Positions 19,746 to 29,399 of a stretch of DNA of 64,000 bases are shown piece by piece (position 1 is the first letter of the stretch; each line of letters opens with the position of its first letter). The position numbers and the translations under genes were made by a program. The DNA lies in the NCBI GenBank assembly GCA_007026445.1, contig VDMD01000001.1:4650001-4714000 (forward strand). Reading direction: 5' to 3'. Under the pieces are notes generated by a model, which was not told where the DNA came from, did not search any database, and saw only the letters and a list, made by a program, of their open reading frames with translations. The stretch is from Schizophyllum amplum (lineage: Eukaryota; Basidiomycota; Agaricomycetes; Agaricales; Schizophyllaceae).

Positions 19746-21818
19746 CTATGCGACGGCGAGTTCGCCTGAGCGACCGAACAGGCGCTCCCTTTGGTCCAAA
19801 TCTGGCAGCATCGGCGGCGCATCCACTACATCTGCAGCTGAGGAAGGGAGGTAGGAGGTGGGGGGAAGAAAGTACGAGTGGGGGAGGGAAATACGGAGTG
19901 TCAGCTCAGACCATACGACGGCGTCGGCGAACTCACCGAAGAACGCCTGCGTTAACAAGCGGTATGGCGGGTGAATGCGACCGGCGTAGCATTCAGGAAG
20001 AAATTTCATACGGAGCGTACGCGGTTCCCCGGCGCGGTCATAGCGCAGCTCAGCGACGATGGGTGCGGGTATCGCTTCTGGACACTCTGAGCGCTCTGCA
20101 GACACCAAAAACCTCCCCTTCTCGCCGTCGCGGATGACGATGTGCAGTGCGATACTCGGGCGGTAGTCCGCGTAGTGCTTCTCCACGAATGCCCGCGTCT
20201 CGCGGACATAGCGCATTATTTGCTTTGCGGTTAGGCGATCTTGATAGTGTGCGGTCAGTTACTGGGAAAAGCGAGGAAAAGAGACCAGGACACGTACCAC
20301 TGCGGATGCCGTCCGTACCACTGCGAATATCGTTTGTCCCGCTGTGCATGCCACTCGCACACGCTGCTCTATGTCCCCCTTCCGTCCAATGCGCGCGTTG
20401 GCAGGTTTTCGAGCAGTACAGCGCTTCCCCGCACGCACAAGCCCGAAGCGCGTCTGCGTCTCCGCCACCTGAAGGGCACTGGCAAGAAACTTAGTTTCCG
20501 AAGCATCGGAAAAAGGGACTACCAAGCTCACCGCCGCATTGCAGCACGTTTGTACCAGCTCCCAGGCCGTGTCGTCAGCCTGCAACTTGGTATATCGCCT
20601 CTCGAACACATTGACCGTCAACTCTTCCGCGAATTCGTACGTCGCCGATGGCGGGATCAGTGGGAGCGTGGCGTGGAAGGCGCGTATGGCGCGCGGCATG
20701 CTGGCCGTCGTCTGGATCTTGCGAATCATCCTGTCGAGGTGCAAGGCGTGCGCCATGGTCATGCGAATGCGGACAGTAAGAGCGAAGAGCCCCTTTTCCA
20801 TCGCGCGGACGAGGGTAGTCGTGCGACGCAAGCACACAGTCGCGCAGACATCCCACGCCGCCTGCCAAGCGCCGCCTGCGGGCTGGGTCATTAGAAAATG
20901 GTCGACCACGCCCATCATCGTCAGCGCGAGGCTCGTCGGCAGCCGGCCGTTGAGGCCTGGCACATCAATGAATTCAATAAGCCCGCGCAGGAGCGTGCGC
21001 ACAAACATCTCGATGTCGTCCCCGCCGAGTTCCGGATACTCGACAACGGCACGCATGCACTGGGCGTAGCGGCGGAAGAAGCGCGTGGGCCGGTCGCGCA
21101 CGGAGCGCAGGATCTCCGCGATCAGCGCCGCGCGCGCGGCGGCCGAGTCGTCCATGTATATAAAGAGCGTCGGAAGCAGCAGAAGCACGGCGCCCGCCGT
21201 GCCCACCGTCGAAGCCCCGTCGTCCGTCGTCGTCGTGAACGGCCAGTGCATCCACAGGCGGACGTAGACCGCGGTGGCGCGCTGGCCCGAGGCGAGGAGG
21301 ACGTCGTGCGCGCCCTGGAGGCGGCGTAGGAGTATGTGCGTGAAGAGTTGCAGGTACTCCAGAACGACCTGCGTGAAGCCCACGGTGAGGAAATCGCTGT
21401 CGGGCGGGAGCGCGTCGACCTCCGCCGCCGTGCGGCATATCGGGAGGAGGAACTCGATCCAGGCGAACGTGGATGCAAAGAAAGCGGTGTCGAGTGCGAC
21501 GCGGAGTTCGGGGCGGTGAAGCAGGTTCGCGAACCTGGAGAGCTGCATAACGCAGTGGAGGGCCTCGACGATCTGCTGGATGTGCTCCCTGTTCGACTGG
21601 GTGCCGACGAAGCGTGCATAGGGGGTCCCGTGAGGAGGGGGTTCCTGGAAGATTCTCTGCAGGGGTCGGCGCTTCAGCATGTCCAGGATCTTCAATACCA
21701 TCTTCCTCTCGACGGGCGGGGGGATGGGATTCGGTGCGTGCTTTTGACGAGCGAGGTCCAAGGCCTGCAGATAACCTAGTATTGCAGCGAGTTCTCCCCC
21801 CGTCAACGTCGATGCCAT
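19746..21818 (-). CDS. MYND-type zinc-finger protein, copy 1 (4 exons)
   Basis: Exons on the minus strand: 21818-20532, 20478-20298, 20239-19895, 19837-19746; 634 aa, phases consistent. A long helical N-terminal part (1-425) of unknown function is followed by a MYND finger with variant spacing: C426, C430, C443, C445, C451 (LYCSKTC), C455, H465 and C469, interrupted by intron 1 between the first two cysteines. MYND fingers usually bind short proline-containing peptides and act in protein-protein contacts. The roughly 165 residues after the finger are conserved in copy 2 (YADYRP, LRM, LLTQAFFGEF, RERLFGR). It is head-to-head with copy 2, sharing a 523-bp promoter region. Intron 2 has two donor sites 21 bp apart made by a tandem duplication, so two in-frame isoforms are possible. 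Confidence 0.82.
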
Positions 21819-22341
21819 GGTGGTTTAGGATGAGTTCTGTCGAGCGAGACAAATTGCGGTGGGGCGGGCGAGACAAGTTGTGTTCAGCTATACGATCTCG
21901 AGCGTGCATAAAACGCCCCTATTTCCGCGCCCACCCCAAGCAAGGTCAACCGATCATGCATCGCGTTCGTTGGGAGATCGAGAGGATGACCTGGAGTCGA
22001 GAAACATGACCAAATAATGATTGGTGATCACGTGTGTTGTTTTGCAATACCGATTTCAAATTCACAGCCAATTCAAAGCCTTGGGTACTCCCTTCAACGC
22101 GCGAAGGTCATTAAAGTCTTCACTCGAGCTCTAAACGAAGATTTCTAGACGTGGTATAGCGCGACTGTGCCTGTGGTCATCGTGCATGTCATGCTCGGGG
22201 TCAGCGCAATTGTCTTTATTGGCGCGGCAGTAAGGCGGCCCCGTCAGAGGCACGTTTCCCACACCGCACGCGAGCTTCATCGTTTCCCAATACATAGGCA
22301 ATCCAGTGTTCTGGCCCCAACGTAACTTGTCTCAGACCACC
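21819..22341. promoter_or_regulatory. Shared divergent promoter region of the two MYND genes
   Basis: The 523 bp between the start codons of copy 1 (minus) and copy 2 (plus). No other gene fits here, so it must hold both 5' leaders and promoters. No clear TATA box was recognised. Confidence 0.6.
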
Positions 22342-24378
22342 ATGGCGACAACGAAGGTGCGAGCAGAACTCGCCGGGCTCGCTGGGTATCTGCAGGCCCT
22401 GCACGTTACGTGCGAAAAGTACGCGCCGAGGCCGATCCCCGCCACCGTAGAGACACAGATGGTCTCCCAGATCCTGGTTGTGCTCAACAAACGCCGACCT
22501 CTGCAGAGGACGTTCCAAGAACCCCCTCCCACGATCCCCTACACGCGCTTCGTCAGTCGCAAGTCCAATAGGGAGCACATTCAGCAGATCGACGAGGCTC
22601 TGCACTGCGTCACCCGGCTTTTCAATTTATCGGACGAGCTTGGCCGTCCAGAGCTCCTCCCATTCGACACCGCCTTCTTCGCGTCGACGTTCTCCTGGAT
22701 CGAGTTCCTCCTCCCGATGTGCCGTTCGGTGGAGGAGGTTGACGCGCTCCCGCCCGATTGCGACGTCCTCACCTTGGACTTCACTATGGCCGCCCTGGAC
22801 TATCTGCAGGCATTCACGCACCTATTCCTTAACCACCGCGACCGCGTGCACGAAATCTTCATGGCTGTGGGCCAGCGCGTCCCAGCAATATACGTCAATG
22901 TATGGATGCATTGGATGCGTCTGTATGACCCGGCATCCGGTGTTTCGGAGAAGTCTAGGAACGACTCGGTCCACATCGTCCGGCTCAGTCTCCGGCTCCT
23001 GCCAACGCTCTGGATTTTCCTCGAAAACTCGGACGTCGAGCGCGCGATGGTCATCTCGGAGATCCTGCGCGCGGTGCGCAACCACCCCAACCGCTTTTTC
23101 CGCCGCTTCGCCCAGTATATGCGCGTGGTCATCGAGCATCCCGTGCTCGGCGGGGACAACGACGCCGAGGCGTTCGTGCGCACGCTCTTGCGCGGCCTCA
23201 TTGATTTCTCCGACGCGCCAGGCCTCGGCATGCCCGGCCGACTGCCAACGAAGCTCGCGCTGACAATGATAGACGTCGTTGATCACTACCTCACGACCGA
23301 GCCCGAGGGCGTCACCTGGCAGCCGGCGTGGGACGTTTGTGCGACGGTGTGCATGCGCAGTACCAAGACTATCGTCCGTGCCATGGAGAAGGGGATCTTC
23401 GCGCTTACTGTCCGGGTCCGCATGACCGTGGCGAACGCCTTGCACCTCGACAGGATGATCATAAAGATACAGATGACGGCCAGTATGCCGCGCGCCATAC
23501 GCGCCTTTCATGCCACGCTTCCTCTGGTCCCGCCGTCGGTCACTTATGAATTTGTGGAAGAGAGAGCCGTGAACGTGTTCGAAAGACGATATTACACGCG
23601 GCAGGCCCTGGACACGTCCTGGGAGCTGGCGCAAACGTGCTGCAACGCAGCGGTGAGTCCAACCTGTTCACCAACTGCTAGCGGAACTGATTGATGTGCA
23701 CTCCAGTGTCCCATGAGCGGCGGAGAGGCAGGCGCGCTTCGGTCTTGTGCGTGCGGGGAAGCGCTATACTGTTCTAAGACATGTCAACGCGCACATTGGA
23801 CCGAGGGGGGACACAGAGAAGTGTGCACCAATGACAAACGCAGCGGTATGTGTTTTCGTCTCTTTTTCTCGCTCCATCTCTATCTCTGGTTCTTCATTCC
23901 CCAAAAACTGACCATGCACCTTCAAGATCCCTTAACGGCCAGGAAAGTGATCCGCTTCGTCTCCGAAATGCGGGGATTCGTGCAGGAGCGCTACGCTGAC
24001 TATCGCCCGGACACCACGCTGCATGTCGGCTTGCATGACGGCGAGAAGAGGTCGCATGTGGTGTCCGAGACACGATCCGAATCGCCCGACGTGGTTCCCG
24101 CGCCCGTCGTTGTTGAGCTGCGCATTGAGCGCGCCTGGGGAGCGCGTACGCTCCGTATGCTTTTCTCCCGGAATGCTACTCTGGTCGTATTCACTCGCCA
24201 CACCGCTTGTTAACCCAGGCGTTCTTCGGTGAGTTCGCCAACACCATTGCATGGTCCGAGCTCACGTTCATAACTCTTTTCCCCAGCTGTAAATCTACCG
24301 GACGCGCCGCCGATGCTTGCCGACTTGGACAGAAGGGAGCGCCTGTTCGGTCGCATAGGAGAATTTCCGGGCGCGTAG
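22342..24378 (+). pseudogene. MYND-type zinc-finger protein, copy 2, frameshifted near its C-terminus
   Basis: Exons 22342-23652, 23707-23845 and 23927 onward align exon for exon with copy 1, start MATTKV versus MASTLT, with the same splice phases. The MYND finger (SCACGEALYCSKTC ... HW ... H...C) is intact at about residues 434-478. In exon 3 one base is missing relative to copy 1 between about 24157 and 24172. The frame therefore leaves the alignment after LRM and stops at 24213 (578 aa). The continuing homology to RERLFGR and the ancestral stop at 24376-24378 is out of frame, and the last intron has shrunk to about 22 bp, too short to splice. The truncated product keeps the helical part and the finger, so it could still act; a sequencing error is also possible. 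Confidence 0.75.
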
Positions 24379-25647
24379 ACGAACTCTCCACCGCCTCTCC
24401 GTCTGTTATAGTGAGCTTGATGATATTTGTATCCAGTTTATGACTTTCTTGTATTCACGTTCACACCAATGCTCATACTTCTTGGTTGCAGTGGGGCGGA
24501 AGCGTGAGTGCATCTCTGAACGGCGATGTCTCGTATTTGCTCGGTTCCGCGGCGGGGAACGGAGGCTTCCGGGCTTTTCCATGACGATATCGCGGTTCAG
24601 CCGGACTTTCAGCGGGTTGAGAGACGGGCGACCAACATTGAGGCGCTACTTCCGACTCCGGCACCGCAAAACCACATCGTCTTACCCAGGCTGGACAAGC
24701 AACGCGCTGCCCTGGCTCTCCCGCGCTTGTGCCCTGACATCATGATACTAGGAGAGACCCGTGTTTACAAACCCGAGTGTCTTCAAAGACTTTTTATCTC
24801 CATTCCGTTGCCTGTAGTAAGTCCTTGAGAGGCGTGGTTTGGCCACACCTGTGGCACGCATCCAACCCGGTGCATGTGCGAACTGCGAAGGGATCGTAAG
24901 GCAAGAACGGTCCAACGGTATCGACTTGCTACGTCGTCGTGCAATTAAAGGTATGATGCAGGCTGGATGCAGGCCTGTGGCGCTCGCGTCGACCCGCGAC
25001 ACGCCAAGTCCAAGGTTGCGTTGTTAAGAGAGGTCACCGGACGGTTGAGGGTCGTATGTCACGCAAATGTCACACGCTTTTCGTCTCAGAAAGGCAACTT
25101 TCGAAATCTGTCAAAGCGCGGCAGCTCGGCAAAAAGGGCCTCCTTGCTTATAGAAGGGATACCTTAAAGGACAGCACAGGCCCACTCGTACCTCACAAAT
25201 ACCTCATGTCGCGCATTATGCGCACGGTGCGTCCTTTCTGTCCCCGTCATATGAATCCAGAGCTAATGATCTCCTGGGTAGCACATGCATTGATGCACGC
25301 AACGCTTGCAATCCCGACCCTCGTCAAGAGTCTCGCCCCGCGGCTGGAATCTCGTCCCTCGGTCATAGCCCGAGATGAGTCCTCCGCGGTACATACGAGG
25401 AAACCCGCGGTACATACGAGGAGAACCTGGACGACGACGCCTGATGAGGCTTTGCTGTATCCACTAATGGCCTCCTTGTGGCCACGGCCCCGCGGACTTG
25501 GAGGTGCGAGGCCTACGTGACGGTCGCGTAATGACGTGTCCGTTGTAGGCTCCCTCGTACTTAAGCCGGACGCGACGCATTGTGTCCTCAGAACTGCCTC
25601 ATCGCACACGAACCCGCCTCATTGCACACGGACCCGCCTCGCAGATT
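24379..25647. other. Intergenic, nothing recognised
   Basis: No coding pattern with splice support. Short direct repeats such as CGCGGTACATACGAGGA (about 25385-25425) and CACACGGACCCGCCTC-like copies at about 25605-25640, just upstream of the oxygenase start. Confidence 0.55.
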
Positions 25648-27903
25648 ATGGCCCGCCTCAACCCAGTACGACGAGCATTTGCTCTGATTGCTCGGCCCAT
25701 CCCCAGGTGAGTCCGTCCGCATATCGTAGTCCGTGCGCTGGTCTTATCACGGTTTACAGTGCTTCAGCGCCAGCGAGGATGACTGCGCTCGTCCCGTCTG
25801 GGCGATGCGTATCTCGCAGCGCACTGGTGCGCCGAGCGACGCCGCTATCGCCTTCGTCTCCCATAGGTAGTCAGCCGGCGTCTCCCATAGGAGTCCAGAC
25901 GACATCGCTTTTTCCGCCCTTCCCCGACAACGTTCCAACGCACCCTCTCATTGTCGTCGACTACGAGCGCATTCGTGCCGGACACTCAGTCGAGATTGAC
26001 CGCCTTTGGCAGGCAGCGACCACGTTGGGGTTTTGGTAGTGCGTGCTTTGTGAACTTACTCGATTTCTGCTTTGTTGATCGGCGCGCAACTTCTTCTTAC
26101 ACTCGTCAACTTCTTCTTACACTCGTCCTTCCTCAAGTCTCAAAAACCACGGGACCGACGCCGCCGTCGACGATATGTTTGCCATGGGCGATGCCGTCAT
26201 GCGACTCCCACTCGAGGAAAAGATGAAGTACGAACAAGGCGACGAGGGGAACTCGTTCGGGTGAGTACCTCATCCAGCGCTTTGTCGACGAAACCCTTCT
26301 TCAACTCCTTCACTCCTTCACTCCTTCACTCCACCTTGCTATTCTTTCTGCCTCTATTCATGTCTGCTGCCTCTATTCATGTCCAGTGCTAACATCTCCC
26401 AGGTATAAAGTCGCAGGCGCGAACGCCACAAACGCCGCCGGAGCACGCGACACCATCGAGTTTCTCAACATCGCCCAGGACGACATACTGCCTCGTCTTT
26501 CCTCCGCTGCCGTGACTGCGCGCTATCCGCCGAAGACTGCGCGCTACCCGCCGGAGACTGCGCGCTATCCGCCCAATGTCGACTTTGCCGTCGTCACCTC
26601 ATTCGTTCGTCGCGCGCGTGAGGTCAATATCACGCTTCTGCGCTCTCTGGAGCGGCGGCTGGGTCTGCGAGGGGGCGAACTCGAGGCGCGACACGCGCTC
26701 GGCGAGCCCTCGGCGAGCGAGTCGCGCTTTACGCGCAACGCCGTGCCGCACGCGCCAGAGGACGCGCTGAAGAAGGGGATCGGGGCGCATACTGATTTTG
26801 GGTCGCTGGTAAGCATGCTTCCAATTTCGGGCATACTTCCAATTTCGGGCACCCTTCCGTTTCAATGCAGCTTCACTTCAATGCAGCTTCACGCACTGAC
26901 GACCTTTGCAGTCCTTTGTACATAATCGCCTTGGGGGTCTGCAGGTTCTCTCCCCCGGAACGAACGAGTGGCAGTATGTGAAGGTGCGTGGCCTAACCCG
27001 AACGTCTATAAGGCATTTCGTGGTGTTTTTTTTTTGACATTTGTCCTCGATTACTTTGGCTTCGGCCTCTTTATGTTGTCCGTTTCACGCCTTGGCTTGG
27101 TTCTAGACTGACAAAACCACTTGAAGCCCTTACCAGGTCATGCGGTTTGTAACGTCGGCGACGGGCTTTCTATCCTCAGCGGTGGCATACTGAGATCGAA
27201 CGTGCATCGCGTGATGTGAGTCCTCGCGTCGTTCAGCGAAGAGTTTACTGTCCTTTGTCGAAGCGTTTGCTGACGCCTCGGGCTGCCCCTACCCAGTCCC
27301 CCGCCTCCTCCGCAGCGTCACATACCGCGCACGTCGCTCATCTTCTTCACGCGTCCAGGGCGCAAGGTCGTACTGCGTGCCCTTGCCGAAGAGAGCAACA
27401 TGATCAAGGCCGCTATGGACGGAAAGAGGCAGAAGGGGGAAGACGTTTCGGTGAGTGGTCGTTGTTTCTGTTACTCGTGTTCCGGCGCTAGAAAATCATC
27501 TCGCCCCGCCAGTAAGGGGCGCACCCTACTCCTTACCCATCTCCTCTTCTCCGGGTCCGTACCTGCTCACACTAAGCGAGAGTCGCCACTATCTGCTATC
27601 AAAAAGTTCTCATCAGTCGACCAAGTACTGACATCCACACTCAGGCTTACGAGGGCACCGTGACCGCCGGCGAGTGGTTCACGCGCCGTATGCGAAATCA
27701 GAGAATCAAGAATCGGAAGGTGCGTTTTTCGTTACACCTGATTCTACTATCTACACCTGGCCTGTAGGCCGTTTGCATAACGGCTTCAAACCTGGAGAAA
27801 TCCGCGCGCTGATCACCAAATACAGGGTCCAGAGACTTGGCTCGCGAGCCGCGGGACGGAGGGGCGCGTGGAGACTGAGATCCCGGATGAAAGAACGGCA
27901 TGA
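25648..27903 (+). CDS. 2OG-Fe(II) oxygenase, isopenicillin-N-synthase-like (9 exons)
   Basis: Exons: 25648-25706, 25760-26038, 26138-26260, 26403-26808, 26912-26983, 27127-27215, 27297-27450, 27645-27719, 27826-27903; 444 aa. The N-terminal DIOX_N part reads FPPFPDNVPTHPLIVVDYERI then LGFWYLKNHG. The catalytic jelly-roll has the metal triad H283-x-D285 (GAHTDFGSL) and H340 (SNVHRV), and R354-T-S356 (RTSLIFF) in the position that binds 2-oxoglutarate or substrate. The C-terminus ends GPETWLASRGTE. The reaction is an Fe(II)- and O2-dependent oxidation, normally using 2-oxoglutarate; the substrate is unknown. The first 45 residues are Arg/Ser/Ala-rich with no acidic residues, which suggests a mitochondrial presequence. 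An in-frame triplication of TARYPP lies at about residues 187-207. No biosynthetic neighbours are present. Confidence 0.88.
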
Positions 27904-28087
27904 AGTGGCTGACATGAGACTACTGCGAGGATTGAATGGTGGCTGTCTGTGTCTTTTTTCTTGGTTTATGCGCGCCTAGAGGCCTTGTACGAACGACACA
28001 GGTAGATATATTCGAATGGTATGGACGTGTGAGGTATAGAGGGTGTACCATTGACTGGTATCGGCAAAGACAACACCCAAAACTATG

Positions 28088-28168
28088 GCCCTGCTAGCTC
28101 AGTGGTAGAGCGTCGCACTCGTACGTCGTTCGATGCGAAGGTCAGTCGTTCAAGTCGGCTGTGGGGCA
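28088..28168 (+). tRNA. tRNA-Thr (anticodon CGU) with short intron
   Basis: Same mature sequence as the copies at 2689 and 13696. The intron is about 9 nt (after CTCGTA), the shortest of the four. Terminator: seven T at 28194-28200. Confidence 0.9.
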
Positions 28169-28249
28169 CTTGTAAAGTAAAAGCCTGGTTGCGTTTTTTT
28201 CGTCCTTTTCCTTTTGTCAAGGATTGCTGTCGAAGTTCTCTCATAAGTA

Positions 28250-28430
28250 ACAAATATCGTCAGCCGTCCACCATGCTCGTCAGCCGTCCACCATGATCGT
28301 CAGACAGCCACCATGATCGTCAGCCGTCCACCATGCTAGTCGGTCGTCCACCGTGCTCGTCAGCCATTCACCGTGCTCCGTCGGCCATCTACCGTGCTCT
28401 TCAGCCATCTACCGCCGCGCTTTTGCTACG
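28250..28430 (+). repeat. Minisatellite, TCGTCAGCCGTCCACCATGC unit
   Basis: About eight imperfect copies of a 20-bp unit just downstream of the tRNA-Thr terminator. Confidence 0.85.
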
Positions 28431-28619
28431 CACCTACAATCGGCATACAAGGTTGAGCAAGCGCGCAGAGGCAAGGACTCGATAAGCCACTCCATGAGGA
28501 AATTCCGAAGCAAAGAGTATCATTTTGTGGAAGGGTTACACTCACAACAAAGCAAGTATGCCGAATCAATTGAGGGGGTAGAATCGAAAGACTGGAACTT
28601 TACAATTATACAGGATAGT

Positions 28620-28720
28620 AAGTACGAATCATACAGGATACAAATCATACACGCAGGATACAAATCATACACACAGGATACAAATCATACACGCAGGATA
28701 CAAATCATACAGAGCACAGG
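28620..28720 (+). repeat. Minisatellite, AGGATACAAATCATACACGC unit
   Basis: Four to five copies of a 20-bp unit in otherwise unremarkable intergenic DNA. Confidence 0.85.
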
Positions 28721-28799
28721 ACACAAGTTCCCCATCCTCCCACACGCGAACACATGCACCCGGCCTCACTCCCTCCTCGGCTCCTTCCTGACGCGCGCC

Positions 28800-29366
28800 T
28801 CACCCCCTCCTCGGCTTCTTCCTCACGCGCGCCTCTTCCAGCGCCCGCTCCCGCGTGACCTCCTCCCGATCGCGCTTCACCAGCTCCCGCTCCCGCTGGA
28901 CCACGTCCCGCTCCCGCTGAACCACGTCCCGCTCCCGCTGAACCACGTCCTGCTCCCGCTGGACCACGTCCTGCTCCCGCTGGACCACGTCCCGCTCCCG
29001 CTGAACCACGTCCTGCTCCCGCTCTCGCTTCACCAGCTCCCGCTCCCGCGTGACCACGTCCCGCTCCCGCTGGACCACGTCCTGCTCCCGATTGTCTTCT
29101 CTGGGTCGTGGATTGTCTTCTCTGCGTCGACGTTGGCCTTCTCTGCGTCGACGTTGGCCTTCTCTGCGTCGGCGGCTGCGGTCGACTGCGCGGAGGCACT
29201 CAATGCGCGCGGCGCTGACGAGACCGGCGGTGCCAACGAGATCAACGTCGATGCCGACGAGATCAACGGCGAGGCCGACGAGATTAACGGCGAGGCCGAC
29301 GAGATTAACGGCGAGGCCGACGAGATTAACGGCGAGGCCGACGAGATCAACGGCAAAGCCGCCCAT
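28800..29366 (-). other. Repeat-encoded ORF (ERDVVQR heptads), doubtful gene
   Basis: The minus strand has a 188-codon frame built from a 21-bp unit (7 codons: RERDVVQ, variants REQDVVQ and RERELVK; about 28860-29075), another Arg-rich unit, and GLAVNLV repeats from a 21-bp unit at 29225-29350. A 21-bp unit keeps the frame by itself, and all frames here are open. The charged heptads could form a coiled coil, but no start context, introns or non-repeat domain supports a gene. Confidence 0.3.
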
Positions 29367-29399
29367 GGAGGCGTCGGTGGCCTACGCATCGCGGCGCGC

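Noticed and set aside
25648..27903. Secondary-metabolite cluster around the IPNS-like oxygenase
   Set aside because: No synthase, P450, transporter or methyltransferase in the neighbouring 20 kb.
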